DNA from: Anisodus tanguticus
Lineage: Eukaryota > Streptophyta > Magnoliopsida > Solanales > Solanaceae
Assembly (NCBI GenBank): GCA_034509755.1
Contig: CM067541.1
Coordinates: forward strand, 14,062,001 to 14,126,000
DNA length: 64,000 nt
Direction: 5' to 3'
The notes under the pieces are model-generated. The model had not been told where the DNA came from. It searched no databases and saw only the letters and a program-made list of their open reading frames with translations. Below are positions 34,447-47,600 of this stretch, one piece after another (within the stretch, counting starts at the first letter, position 1; every line of letters starts with the position of its first letter). The position numbers and the translations under genes are program-made.

Positions 34447-36599
34447 AGATATTTTATCCCTTTTCTATATTTTTCTTAGCTTCTAAGAATATTCTGCATG
34501 CTCTTATAATTTGTTTTGGTACATTGTAGATTTGTTTTTCTCTTTTTAAGATATCTAGGATAATCAATGCTATTCTTCTTGACTATAGCATGGGCATTAT
34601 CGAGTTTCATACTGTTTATTGTTTATTTAATTTATTAATTTGCTATCAGTAATTTATATTATACGTTATTTAAGAATTTCTGTATTCCACGTTCAAAACT
34701 ATTTAACAACATTAATTCTTATTGTTAAATACACACAATATATATTGTGTGTATATTGGGCTCTCGGATTTAGTGTAGCAATTGTATATGTTGTAGATAT
34801 TTAGGTAATATTGTAGTCTCCTAGTTTAAGTAATATTGTAGTGTAATTAGTATTGTACACTTACTGTCGCGCCCTATTTTAACCAAGTCAAAGGAGAGTA
34901 CAACACATTGGTGATTCCTGGATTGGATTAAGGAGTCGCCACCTAATTATTTTTACGGTGAATTAGGACACCTAAATATTAACTAATTGCTGCAATGTAA
35001 CTCCAATTTTGTGATCTGCGAAACTAATGAGATTCTAGGTAAGGGTTCTTTATTATCCTAAAGGGAAGGAATTAGGCATCCTTTAGGATCCGCTAACTTG
35101 TGGTTATCCGGTAAAACTCAGGTTAATTATTATGCTAAGGAAATGCATGTCTACAAAATAATATTTAAAGAGAATGCATTTTTTATAAAGTAATAATTTT
35201 CCTTCTTGAGGAGTTTTGCAAAATAGTTGTGAAAATAATTCCCGGTAGGAAATCCGGAAAAGCATGCATTACATTGTAAAGTATGATTTATAAAATAAAT
35301 ATAAAATTGATTTTGGATAAAAGTGCATTTTGTATGAAAATTGATAAAGTACTTATTTCGCAATTGATAGTAAAGGGGAAAAGTAAATTATTTGTAATAT
35401 AAAGATGATCTTTTAGGAAGTCATTTTAAATCATAAGATTGGATAGAAACAAAGCTTTATAGGTATGTGAAAAAATGCAAAGTAGAAGATGATCAATTGT
35501 TTTGAAAGTTTGAACGTGCATGACGCGCCTAAAATAAATAAACTAACGGCGGACTTCCAATTTTAAAACTAACCGAGCCTAAAGTAAGTAACTAGCGACG
35601 GTTTCTAAATTTAAAACTACCTTACTACTTATCTATTCCTAGCCTAGTTATTCTAAATATCCTAACAAATACACAAACATTAAATAATTATTACAACCCC
35701 AAAATAGAAATAACGAAATTTAAAGAATAACAATGAAGGGAACTAAAGCGGATGATGATGTCATCTCGCCCTATTTGTTTTGAAATCCCGAGTTTGGAGA
35801 ATGCAAGGAGTGTGAATGCGGGTCTTCGTTCGGCAATGATCATGATGAGTCTCATAACGAGACTCTTCGTAGCTCCCGATGCATTTCATGTAAGTGAAGA
35901 AAAGTATTAGTAGCGGAACATGGACATATACATACGTGTAAATAAATGACTCGTGAAAAAGTAATATGTTGTTGGGCCTTCGGACCCACTAACTCAATAC
36001 TGTCGTAAATCAATAAGGTATGGGCCCGTAGGCCGACATACAAAAGGAAGGGAGAAAACATATAGACCAATTATCAAAGCATCCAGTTATATTAACTATA
36101 ATCAAATATGAAATTTAACATTTATTTTATACATATTTGATTGATTAAGGCTAGACAAAACAGTAAACCCAAAAGATAATAACTCAGATGACTTAATTCA
36201 GATCTGGGCTTAACTAGCCCGCATGATACATATATACGAAATGACAGGCCCAACAATTCAGAGTTTAGAGGAAATAAGGGAAGACAGGCCCCCAATACGG
36301 TGCATTTAGATCTAATTGACATAGAGGTATACAAAATGTCTCGAAGATATGTGATATACATAGGAATATACACCAATATACAATTATGATGTATACGAGG
36401 CATATATCAAAGTTATATACCTCATATATATCCTTAGGTGTACCATTTTCATGCTTCACCAAAATGTACAAAGTGACAATTTCAAACTACAAGGCAAAGC
36501 AGAGAATTCAGCCTGCTGCAAATCACACTCATATAGACAAAATGTCTGTTAATTATGATAGAGAATCAAAGTGGACTACAAATCTAAGCCTGACATTTC

Positions 36600-36672
36600 T
36601 AGTAGGTAACTTAGACATGTAGATGTGCAGTATATTGCTAATAGGTAACTTAGACATGTAGATATGCAGCTT
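36600..36672 (+). repeat. Short tandem duplication (~52 bp)
   Basis: TAGGTAACTTAGACATGTAG followed by ATGTGCAG/ATATGCAG occurs twice in direct succession inside the solo LTR. Confidence 0.9.
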
Positions 36673-38047
36673 GTCACAGAGTGTATGCAATTTATTCATA
36701 TATATATAAGAAAGAAACTAATACAACATTTCTATTCATTCTCAGATAGCTTCTACATCTAATTATACCATATATACAATCAGATTTCAGACTAGGTACA
36801 AACAGGGATTTCTAGCCCAACATAACAATAATCAATTTTCAAACAAATGTCCACCACTTAATGAACAAGACAGAATATAAAAAATGATTGAAAAGTCATC
36901 ATATACTGGCATGGTAACACATTAACACTTGGACATGATAGAATAAGCATATTATAAGTTTGGATTAATATGTAAGCATAAGAATGAACAGATAACCAGT
37001 CAGCAATAATATTTTAGAGATGTAAAACTATCTGAACTATGTTAAACATTCATAATTATATTTATGTTATGCATTTAGGCATGATAACCCTTAAATAAGT
37101 GAGATGGGCACATAAACAGACTCATAGGCATAACCACAGCATTGGCTAATCCAAAGATGACATTTTATAGGTACATAACTGTCAAGCTAGGCCAAACATG
37201 CATGTCTTTTCAAGTAAGCAACATACACTAACCACGTGGCTCCAAAAGGATTTTCATACTAGCACAAAATAAACTTACACTAAGATAAGCAAGGATATAT
37301 GTATAACCAACTTAGGATAAACATGGAAGGCAAACAGAAGAGATTTTCATAGTCATTAGAAAATTAACAACTTAAGTATGCAAGGCCACATGCACAAAGA
37401 CATACACAATCATAGCTTAGGCTGTATGAGACATGATGATACTTCAAGTTAGGCATGGCATGACTCAACATGGTTACCAAATGAACCTCAGCTCAACAGA
37501 CTATTATATCCAAAGCAAGAAATATCTAGAACATGTCACTTATATGAGAGGGGAAATGTTTTTTTCAAGAACCATTTCAAAACAAACCTGACTTCACACA
37601 ATCTACTTATACAGATAACACCATCCATATAGTTTGAGTTCAAATCACTGCATATCTTAACATGATCTTTTAAACAGCAGAGAGGCATATCAAGGACCAA
37701 ACATGATTCCCATCAACCAGGGATTAATTATGAGCATATTATGAACTCAAAATGGCATCTAACATCAGGCCTGGTCCTGAGGTAAATTCAAATAGTAATA
37801 AGCATTCAAACACCCTTGATAAATTGTTAACAGTACTTTAATATGCCACACATAACTAGATGGTTAAATATTTGAACCTAATCATGTTTAAACACACAGT
37901 ACTCGATACAAAAACAGAACCTAATCATTAATAATAAGCATATCAAATGTATAATTGATATATTAAGTTAACTGAAATTAATATAAACATTTCACAACTA
38001 ATATACACAACAATTAAAGTAAACGAGGGAAATTTGAAACTCACTAA

Positions 38048-38301
38048 CCTTTTCCGGGCAGCGAACCGAGGCGTCGTCTCGAATCGTCGAGTCCGCTCGG
38101 AGGAGTGTGTTTATGTGATTGAAAAGAAAACGAGATTGAGTGTTTCTTGGCTTTGCCAAGCCGGAAACGAGAATAAAAGAAAGAGATTTCGAGAATCGAA
38201 AGCTGTTTTTGTGAGACCACCAGATGGATCGATTCTTTGCAATAGCTTAAAACAGAGGGTTTTCTTTGTTGTCTCCAATCCGAATCCTTTAAACAACCCA
38301 C
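38048..38301 (-). other. Putative leader exon with splice donor in the solo LTR
   Basis: Downstream of the TATA box the minus strand is open for 85 codons (38301-38044, starting MGCLKDSDWRQQ) and meets AAAAGGTTAGTGAG, a good plant 5' splice site, at 38048. The ORF has no recognisable domain and may be leader RNA only. The GC content is higher than in the neighbouring AT-rich stretches. Confidence 0.4.
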
Positions 38302-38309
38302 AAAGGGTT

Positions 38310-38318
38310 CTATTTATA
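38310..38318 (-). promoter_or_regulatory. TATA box of the solo LTR
   Basis: TATAAATAG on the minus strand, a consensus plant TATA box. Transcription would start near 38280 and run to lower coordinates through an ORF-bearing leader. Confidence 0.6.
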
Positions 38319-38843
38319 GTCACAACTGAGACCCTAATGGCTAAGTTTTGAAATTCAAATTCAAAACAAAGATTGAAATGTGATGGTTTCTTTTCATTTC
38401 GAAAACCAAGATGATAAAGAAGAGGTACGGGTTTGTGTTCTTACCCACCGAATCCTTGAAGGTATTCTAGGGATCGACCGCGGCATGTATGTTTCGCAGG
38501 TCGATTCGACTTCGGACGAGTTATTCAAGGCTCTGGGGTTTGCAGAAAAAGGGGAAAAGGGGACTGGGCGATGTGAGGGCTCGATGGTGGAGGGGACATG
38601 GTGGTAGTGGTGTCGGTGAGGCGAATATCCGGTGGATTTTATGGTTGTTGGTGGTTTTTTGGGTGTCTGGTTTTAGGGTCATTGGTTTTGGACGATGGAG
38701 CCTTTGGGGGGGGGTTTGGTTGGGGTGATGGGTTAATGGGTTTTAGGTTGAGTTTTTGGGCCGGTTCGGTTGATTGGGCTGGCAGGAATTGGGGGTTGGG
38801 CTGGTCCGGTTGGGCCGAAAAATAGGGGTTAATTTGTTTTTTT

Positions 38844-38867
38844 GGGGGGGGGGGGGGGGGGGGGGGG
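38844..38867. repeat. Poly(G) run, 24 bases
   Basis: Uninterrupted G tract following a G-rich, T-rich stretch from about 38560. Such tracts are prone to assembly or length error. Confidence 0.9.
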
Positions 38868-39588
38868 TTGATATCAAATGTTTTGGGTGAAATGAGTTTG
38901 GATTAAAATAAAAGGGTTTATTAAAAAAAGCTTTGAAGAAATGTAATTTATTAAAAATAAAATAATAATGTGATAATAATAAGATATAATATTTGTGAAA
39001 TGCTTAATTAAAATAAAAAATAAAAAATATGATGTTGTTTTGGGTAAATAAAATAATATAGAATATTAGGATAAAAACTATGATCATGATTAAAAGGGCA
39101 AATGTTGTAGAAATACGAATAAAAAATAAAAATAATAATAATAATAATAATGATATTGAGAATAATAATGTATATGTATATATATTAAAATTGTTTTGAG
39201 GTGTTAAAAAATATTTAAAACTGCGAATAAATCGAAAAAGACGGGACAAAATTAGGTGTCAACACTTACCATAATATTTGTATTACCATAATTGTATATT
39301 TAGTATCCAAATAGAATAAGGTTTTAGGAGTAGAATATGAATAGGATTCTCCTATTATGGAAATATGTAACTTGTATAAATACTCTTTCAATTAATGAAA
39401 ATAATCAAGAGGATTATTTCTTTCATGGTATCAAGAGACTAGGTCTTGCTTCCGCCCTTGCTCTCGGTTTTTGTGCCATTTCTCGGCCACAACCGGCTCC
39501 GTTTTCCGCCCCCCTTCACCGGAATTCGTGATATTATTTACCTCCACTCTTCCCAAATTTCCCCTCTCCTCCCTTTGTTCTTTCGTTA

Positions 39589-40667
39589 TGTCTAAGAACA
39601 ATTTTCATCCTGCCCTCATGGTTTCTAACATCAAGAACAACATCCCTATTGTTCTTGAGATGGAAAACGTCAAATATGCGACGTTGACAAAATTATTTAA
39701 AATTCACGTTATCTCCCATTAAGTCATCCATCACATAATTCCTCCCGCTGCACCTATTCCCGTGGAGAATCCTCAGTTATGGATTACTCTTGATGCTACT
39801 ATTCTCCAGTGGATTTATTCCACTATTTCGGTTGACCTCTTACAGACGATCATTGAGTCAGACACTACGGCTATGGCTATCTGGAATAGATTGCGTGACT
39901 TATTCCAAGATAACCAACATTCACGTGTTGTCACACTCGAGCAGGAATTCTCTCAAGTTCGCATGGAAGAATTTCCAAACATGTCTGCATATTGCAAGAA
40001 ACTCAAAGAGTTGGCAAACCAACTCCGTAATGTTGGCGCACCTATGACAAATAATCGTCTAGTTCTACAATTGGTTGCCGGCCTTTCTGAGGCCTATAAT
40101 GACGTTGGAACTCTCTTTCGTCAAAGCAATCCACTTCCAGCTTTTTATCAAGCCCGCTCCATGCTTACTTTGGAAAAAGCCGGTTTGGCTAAGAAGGCGA
40201 CTACCGGAGCAAGCCCTGTAGTCATGATGACGTCCTCCACAAATTCTACGGGTTTTGTTGATAATTCGGGCCAAAACCGTGCTCATGGTGGCGGCAAAAA
40301 TAATCGTAAGAATAATAGCAAAAACCGTGGGGGCAAACATGGCGGTTCCGGTGGACAACAATCCGATAGTGGGCCCCATACGGTCAACAGTGGGCCACCT
40401 CCCTACAGGTCCCAGCCGTGGGGCCCATGGCAGTGGGGCTGGGGCAGTGGGTCATGGCCCAACAACCCCTATTTTCCAGGTCCAACGGACAATGGGCTGG
40501 ACAGCCCCAGTTCAGGCCCAACAATCAGGCTTCTTCCTCTCGGTTCAGCATTGGGTCGGGGCAGTAGGGTGGACTATTTGGGCCTCGGTCTACATAACCA
40601 TTCTCGGCAGTGGGCCCCACATCGACTCACACCAACATTGAGGTCGCAATGCACACGCTTAGGTTGA
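39589..40667 (+). pseudogene. Copia gag, broken near the N terminus
   Basis: Starts MSKNNFHPALMVSNIKNNIPIVLEMENV at 39589; a stop at 39720 breaks it, and the main 301-codon frame runs 39762-40667. It contains the capsid region (WIYSTISVDLLQTIIESDTTAMAIWNRLRDLFQ, LVAGLSEAYNDVG) and an Asn/Gly/Lys-rich nucleic-acid-binding tail (about 40260-40370). No CCHC knuckle is evident; the Gly-rich tail may replace it. Most similar in the window to the fragments at 518-1320 and 45006-45703. Confidence 0.9.
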
Positions 40668-43600
40668 CACAACCGAATTCGAATTGGTACATGGACACCG
40701 GCGCGACAACACACATGACTTCCGATCAAGGTACTCTCTCGTCTTATTCCAATTTGAGCAACCCTCGTGGTATAATTGTCGGTAATGATAACTCTATTCC
40801 AATTCAGGGTTATGGTCATAAAACTTTATCTCCCCCCAATCCACCCCTTATCTTGAAAAATACTTTACATGCCCCCAAATTGATTAAAAACTTAGTGTCT
40901 GTCCGAAAATTCACCACTGACAATTCCGTTTCTGTTGAATTTGATCCTTTTGGTTTTTCTGTGAAGGATTTCAAGACGGGGAGTCCTCTCATGAGGTGTG
41001 ATAGTAGGGGTGATCTTTATCCTATCACACTCGGTTTCAGTCCATCGAGTCCAGCCTTGCCGTCAACGTTTGCAGCCCTTGCTCCTTCCTTGTGGCATGC
41101 TCGACTTGGTCATCCGGGATCTTCTATTTTGTCATCATTACATAAAAATATTTTTATTTCATGTAAGGGTACGAATAGTACTCCAAATTGTCAGTCTTGT
41201 TCTTTAGGAAAAATTGTTAGATTGCCATTTGATATTATTCATAGCGACTTATGGACGTCTCATGTTCTTAGTTCTTTGGGTCATCGGTATTATGTTCTAT
41301 TTTTGGATGATTACTCTAAGTTTTTATGGACGTTTCCGATTGCCAAAAAATCTCAAGTTTTTTTCATCTTCTTAAAATTTAGAGCATTCATTATAACCCA
41401 ATTCGATCGCGCAATCAAAAATATTCAGTGTGATAATGGCAAAGAATATGACAATGGGTGTTTCGGGAATTCTGTGCTAATAATGGGATCAAATTTCATT
41501 TTTCTTGTCCTCATACGTCTTCACAAAATGGGAAAGCCGAACGCAAAATCGTTCCATAAATAACATTGTCCGCACTCTCTTAATTCATGCTTCCGTACCC
41601 CCATATTTTTGGCATCATGCTCTTCAAATGACTACATATCTCCTTAACATAATTTCTTCCAAAGGTCTGACATATTCTTCCCCCCTTCAAATTTTATATA
41701 ATAAGACTCCTTCTTATTCTCATCTTCGGGTTTTGGGTGCTTGTGTTATCCGTTATTCCCGTCCACTACAATTAACAAACTTCAGACCCGGTATACTCCA
41801 TGTGTATTTTTGGATTTTCCGTCTAATCATCGTGGTTACAAATGCTTTGATTTATTCTCCAATAAAATCATCATTAATCGTCATGTAATTTTTTATGAAA
41901 CCCAATTTCCATTTGCTAAATTTAATACTCCTGAGCCTAGTTCGTATAATTTTTTGGATGATGGTATATCCCCGTACATTACTCACCATTTTTCGAACAT
42001 GTCCCGCACCCAAAATTCTCCAGCGGGCCCACTGCCCGCTGGCCCCACTGGTCTGTCGCACACTACCGTCACTGGATCAGTTCCAGCAATTGGGCCGATC
42101 CAGCCCCCATTCGGAACCGGTCCGGTTCCGGCCGCGCGGATTACCGTCTTGGGCCATCGTGCCCCCGCCCGCCTTGGTCAGTCCATCCCGAGCCCAGAAA
42201 ATTCTCAAATTCCGCCCACTTCTTCCTCAAGCCATAGATCGGTCACTCGTAGTCAGCGGGGTGTTTTTAAACCAAAGAGACATTTTAATTTAAATTCTAA
42301 TGTTCTCAAATCACCCTTACCCTGTACTCATGTGTCTGCGTTAAATGACCCAAATTAGAAAATTGTTATGACCGATGAATATAATGCTCTTATTGATAAT
42401 AAGACGTGGGAGTTGGTGCCCCTTCCTTCTGGTATTAATATTATTAGGTCTATGTGAATTTTTGCTCACACGGAAAATTCAGATGATTCATTTGCATGAC
42501 ATAAGGCACGGCTTGTGGGTGATGGTAAGACTCAGCAGGTTGGGGTGGATTGTGGTGAGATATTTAGTCCGATGGTCAAGCCGGCTACCATTCTCATTGT
42601 ACTCAGCTTGAATCTTTCGAAAGCATGGCTTATTCATCAGTTAGATGTAAAGAATATTTTTCTACATGGTGATCTCAAGGAAACAGTTTATATGCATCAG
42701 CCGTTGGGATTCAAGGATCCGAAACATCCTCATCATGTATGTTTGTTGAAGAAGTCCTTATATGGGCTTAAGCAGTCTCCATGGGACTGGTATACAAGGT
42801 TTGTTGATTATGTTTCGACTATTGGGTTCACTCACATCAGGTTAGATAATTCCTTGTTCATCTACCGTCGTGGTTCGTCCTTGGCCTACATTCTGTTGTA
42901 TGTGGATGATATCATTTTGACTGCCTCTTCTGATGCCTTACGCCAGTCTATCATGACCATGATCAGGACTGAGTTTGCTATGAAAGACTTAGGGCCCTTG
43001 AGTTACTTTTTGGGGATTGTCGTCACTCGTCATTCCGATGTATTGTTCTTATCTCAACGGAAGTATGCAGCTGAGATCATCGAGAGGGCTTGGATGTCAT
43101 CATGTAAGTCCACTTCCACTCCAGTTGATACAAAGCCCAAGCTTAGTGCCGCGGCCGGCGTACCTTACGAGGATCTGACCCGCTATCGCAGTCTTGCAAG
43201 GGCCCTTCAGTATCTTACCTTTACGCGACCAAATATTACGTATGTTGTCTAGCAGATGTGTTTATTTATGCATGATCCCAGAGTTGAGCACATGAATGCA
43301 CTCAAACGCATCATTCGGTATATTCAGGGTACTATTGACTATGAGTTGCATTTATATCCTTCCTCAACGTCCGCATTTGTCTCATATACGGATGCTGATT
43401 AGGGTGGTTGTCCGGACACTAGACGATCTACGTCTGGCTATTGTATGTTTCTTGGGAATAACCTGGTCTCATGGTCGGCAAAACGTCAGTCGACATTGTC
43501 CCGATCCAGTGCCGAGGCCGAATATCGAGGGGTAGCTAATGTGGTCTCGGAATCATGTTGGTTACGTAATTTGTTTTGGAGCTTCATTGTCCCATTCAGA

Positions 43601-43820
43601 AGGCAACCTTGGTATATTGCGATAATATTAGTGTCATCTACCTTTCTGGTAATCCGGTTCAGCACTAACGCACTAAGCATATCGAGATGGACATTCACTT
43701 TGTCCGCGAAAAGGTTGCTCGTGGTCAGGTCCGCGTCTGTCATGTCCCGTCAAGATATCAAATTGCAGACATCTTTACAAAGGGTCTTCCCTCGGTCCTT
43801 TTTAAAGATTTTAGGGGACA
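40610..43820 (+). pseudogene. Copia pol, broken
   Basis: Protease WYMDTGATTHMT at about 40685-40720; GAG-pre-integrase LWHARLGHPGSS at about 41092-41125; integrase with HSDLWTS (about 41240), QCDNGKEYDN (about 41427) and, after a shift near 41530, RSINNIVRTLLIHASVP; RT with VDCGEIFSPMVKPATI (about 42549) and YVDDIILTAS (about 42900-42930); a stop in the otherwise conserved RPNITYVV*QM segment near 43250; RNase H with SRSSAEAEYRGVANVVSESCW (about 43501). A stop replaces tryptophan in the YTDADWGG-like motif near 43402. Clearly dead. Confidence 0.92.
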
Positions 43821-43859
43821 GTCAGCGTTCGAAGACCACCCGCTATGACTGCGGGTGTA

Positions 43860-44166
43860 TGTTAAATATACACAATATACATACAATATACAAGTATATT
43901 GTGTGTATATTGGGCTCTCGGATTTAGTGTAACAACCGTATATGGTGTAGATATTTAGGTAATATTGTAGTTTCCTAGTTTAGGTAATATTGTAGTGTAA
44001 TTAGTATTGTACACTTACCATAATATTTGTATTACCATAATTGTATATTTAGTATCCAAATAGAATAAGGTTTTAGGAGTAGAATAGGAATATGATTCTC
44101 CTATTATGAAAATATGTAACTTGTATAAATACTCTTTCAATTAATGAAAGGGGATTATTTCTTTCA
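43860..44166 (+). repeat. 3' LTR of the copia element
   Basis: 307 bp, TG...CA, aligns with the split 5' LTR 34723-34864 plus 39265-39425. Confidence 0.92.
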
Positions 44167-44651
44167 ATTATTATTATAAGAATATTTGTCTAAAGTCTAA
44201 ACCACCCTCATCTCCCTTGACATTTAACTTAACTAACATTTTGCTAATTGATAAAAGAAATGAAAATAGTTAAGCTAATAGCTCAAATGGCATAATGCAC
44301 TAAGCTCTTGCTATGCATAAGATTCGGGGAAGGATCGGACCACAAGGGTCTAGTGTACCATAGCTAAGCTAAGAGCTAAAAAAGAAAAAAAAAAAGTAAA
44401 CAAGAGTATAACTTGTAAAATTTAGTCGAGCGAAAATCTTATGAATGTTTGATATAAGCATATATGTAGTCGATGCCCCCAACCGTTAGATCGGAGTCCC
44501 TTTTTTTTACTGAATTGACTCGGTCCAAGACTAGCTGATAAGATTGATTCGTGGGAGATGATTGCAAAATCTCTGAATCCATTAAGCACCATGGAATAAT
44601 GGTCGTTGTAATGAAATTACTTTGCATTGAAGTGTGCATATCAAACAAGTA
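44167..44651. other. Intergenic DNA with a SINE fragment
   Basis: At about 44283-44365 the phrases GCACTAAGCTCTTGCTATGC, GGGGAAGGATCGGACCACAA and GGGTCTAGTGTAC match the 3' half of a SINE that is widespread in nightshades (read on the minus strand). The tRNA-related head is missing. Nothing else recognisable. Confidence 0.6.
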
Positions 44652-44673
44652 CTCCCTCTACTTTTTAAATGTG

Positions 44674-47600
44674 TGATAGAATATACACCGTATGTTCCTG
44701 TGATATTATTAGTAATCTTGTACATCTGTAATTATGGTAGTAATCTTCTGTATTAGGAAAATGTATATTTGATTTACATAATTATAAGTTAGGTTTACTA
44801 TTGTATATCATGTATATAAATCATTATATTAATGAAAATAATCAAGAAATTATTCTCTTTCATGGTATCAGCAGTCTAGGGCATATTTTTACTAACCCTA
44901 AGCTTCCGCCGCCGAGTCTCTTCCTCGGCATCCTACCATTCCGCTGTCCTTCTCCGCCGGCGAAATCCCTCCCGTCGCCCAAATATTCCCCTTTCTTCCT
45001 CCATCATGTCTAACACAAAGAACACATTATATCTTGCTCTTGCAGTCTCCAATATCAAGAACAACATCCCTATCGTTCTTGCAATGGAGAACGTCCAATA
45101 CGCGACATGGGCGGAACATTTTAAAATTCATGCTAGGTCTCATCGAGTCCTCCATCACATCGTCAAACCAGAAAAAGGCAAGGAGAAGGGCCTTCCACCG
45201 ATGATGAAATAGAGTTGTGAGCAACTCTTGATGTTACGGTCCTCCAATGGATTTATTCCACCATCTCTACGGACCTCTTACAGACAATTATCAAACCCGA
45301 TGCCACACCAATGGAAGCTTGGAATAGGTTGCGTGATATATTCCAATATAGCAAAAACTCTCGTGTCATAACCTTTGAGCAAGAATTTTCTCACACAGCT
45401 ATGAAGGATTTTTCGAATGCGTCTGCCTATTATCAAAGTCGCAAGGAGTTGTCAGATCAACTTAAAAATGTTGGTGCACCGGTCACAAATGATTGTCTTG
45501 TTCTTCAGATGGTTGCGGACCTCTCCAAGGCATACAATGGGGTTGACACTCTCCTTCGCCAAAGCAATCCTCTCCCGCCATTCTATCAAGCACGTTTCAT
45601 GCTCACTCTTGAAGAAGTAGGGTTGGCTAAAAAGGCCGCAACTGGAACACATTCCGCCATGATGGCGGCCACGTCACGCGACACTGATGACCCTCACCTC
45701 TAAAAAAATTCTAGCCAACATTGAAACAATGGTGGTGGAAAACATGGCCAAAATCAAAAAAATGGTTGCAAGAACCGCGACGATGGCAGTTGCAGTGGCA
45801 GCGGTGGCGGTAGGGGTGGAGGACGGGGTGGCAGCCAACAGGGGCCTGGGCCGCAGCACCACTGGCAGCAGCCTTGGGCCATTGTACAGTGGTCGTGGGG
45901 TTGGTCTAGTGGGCAGTGGCCCACTCTACCTTGTTCGTTTCCAATAAATTATTGGGCCAAGCCCAATGGTCATCAACAGCAGCCGGCTAGGCAAAACTAG
46001 GCTTGGCAGTAGCCTGGCCTGCTTAGGTCTCGACCACAGCAGGCCTTCGTTATTGCGGGCCCAACCGCAACCCCGACCCACATGAATATCGAGACAGCGA
46101 TGCATACACTTGGAGTTAATCCACTGAATGCAAATTAGTACATAGACACTGGTGCTACTTCTCACATGACGTCTGCACTAAGTCATCTCTCGTCTTATAT
46201 CAATTTGAGTAAAAATCGTGGCATAATTATTGGTAATGGTAATTTAATTCCAATTCATGGTTATGGTCACACAAAATTTTATCCCCCGAACCCATATTTA
46301 GCCTTGAAAAATATCCTTTATGCTCCTCACTTAATTAAAAAAATTGGTGTTTGTTCTAAAACTTATAACTAATAAATTGGTACATGGACATAGGTGATAT
46401 CAAAACTCAACAGGTTGGCATGGATTGTGGAGAGGCATTTAGTCCGGTGGTCAAACCGGCAACTATTCGCATTGTTCCCAGTCTGGCTCTCTAAAAAGCA
46501 TGGCACATTCATCAGTTGGACATGAAAAATGCGTTCTTACACGGTGAACTCAAGAAAACTGTATACATGCATCAGCCCTTGGGTTTCAGGGACCCCGATC
46601 ATTCTAACCATGTGTGCTTGTTGAAGAAGTCATTGTGTGAGCTAAAACAGGCCCCTCGGGTTTGGTACAAAAGGTTTGCAAAATATGTGTCTACTCTTGG
46701 GTTCTCTCACAGCAGGTCTGATCATTTTCTGTTCATCTATTCACGGTAATTCTATGGCATACATTTTGTTATATATGGATGATATTATATTGATTGCTTC
46801 CTCTGACAAACTGCACAAGTCTATCATATCTCTTCTCAGCTCCGAATTTCCTAGGAATGACTTGGGGTCGTTGAGTTATATTTTAGGTATTGCTGTCACT
46901 CGTAATGCATGTGGTTTATTTATCTCTCAGAGGAAATATACAACAAAGATTATTGAACGGGCTGGCATGTCCTCTTGTACGTCATCTCCTACTCCGATTG
47001 ACACTAAACCGAAGCTGAGTGTTACATCGAGCACACCCTACGAGGATCCCTCCCACTATTGTAGTCTTGCGGGGGCTCTTCAACATCTTACGTTTACGAG
47101 GCCCGATATTACTTATGGACTGCAGCATGTGTGTTTATTCATACATGATCTGAGGGAAGAACACATGCACGCTCTCAAACGCATTGTGTGTTACATTCAG
47201 GGCACTCTTGATTACGATTTACACTTATATCCATCATCAGTATCTACTCGCACGTCTTATACAGATGCTAATTGGGGTGGATGTCCATATACCAGGCGTT
47301 CGACGTCTAGTTATTGTATGTTTCTTGGTGATAACTTGGTCTCTTAGTCGGCTAAACGCCAGACTACTTTGTCGTTATCCAGCGCGGAGGCCGAATATCG
47401 AGGGGTAGCCAATGTGGTGTCTGAGTCCTGTTGGTTGTGTAACCTCCTCTTAGAGCTTCATTTTTTTATTCAGAAAGCTACCTTGGTCTACTGCGATAAT
47501 GTTAGTGTGATATATCTCTCGGGGAATCCTGTCTAACATCAGCGCACTCAACATATCGAAATGGATATTCACTTTGTTCGCGAAAAGGTAGCTCGTGGAC

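Larger units (their letters stand above)
34865..39264 (-). mobile_element. 4.4-kb gypsy-like solo LTR
   Basis: Exactly 4400 bp from TGTCGCGCCC to GGTGTCAACA, with CTTAC at 34860-34864 and 39265-39269; removing it restores the copia LTR sequence. On the minus strand it begins TGTTGACACCTAATTTTGTC, the wording of long gypsy LTRs, and ends GGGCGCGACA. A TATAAATAG box lies on the minus strand at 38310-38318. No internal direct repeat, primer site or RT is found, so it is read as a solo LTR; its length suits the Ogre/Tat group (inference). Confidence 0.82.
34723..44166 (+). mobile_element. Ty1/copia retrotransposon with a solo LTR nested in its 5' LTR
   Basis: The 3' LTR (43860-44166) starts TGTTAAAT and ends ATTTCTTTCA. 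The 5' LTR is in two pieces, 34723-34864 and 39265-39425, that align end to end with it. Primer binding site TGGTATCAAGAG at 39426. Flanks CTTAT and ATTAT agree in four of five bases, a probable target duplication. The 3' LTR lacks about ten bases (AATAATCAAG region) kept in the 5' copy. The coding region is complete in domain order but frame-broken. Confidence 0.9.

Noticed and set aside
38034..38825. Several + strand frames of 75-105 codons in the solo LTR
   Set aside because: No recognisable domain; they are low-complexity Trp/Gly-rich or antisense to the better supported minus-strand leader.
45687..45947. Ala/Val-rich 86-codon frame
   Set aside because: It is the shifted reading of the Gly-rich tail of copia gag, not a separate protein.
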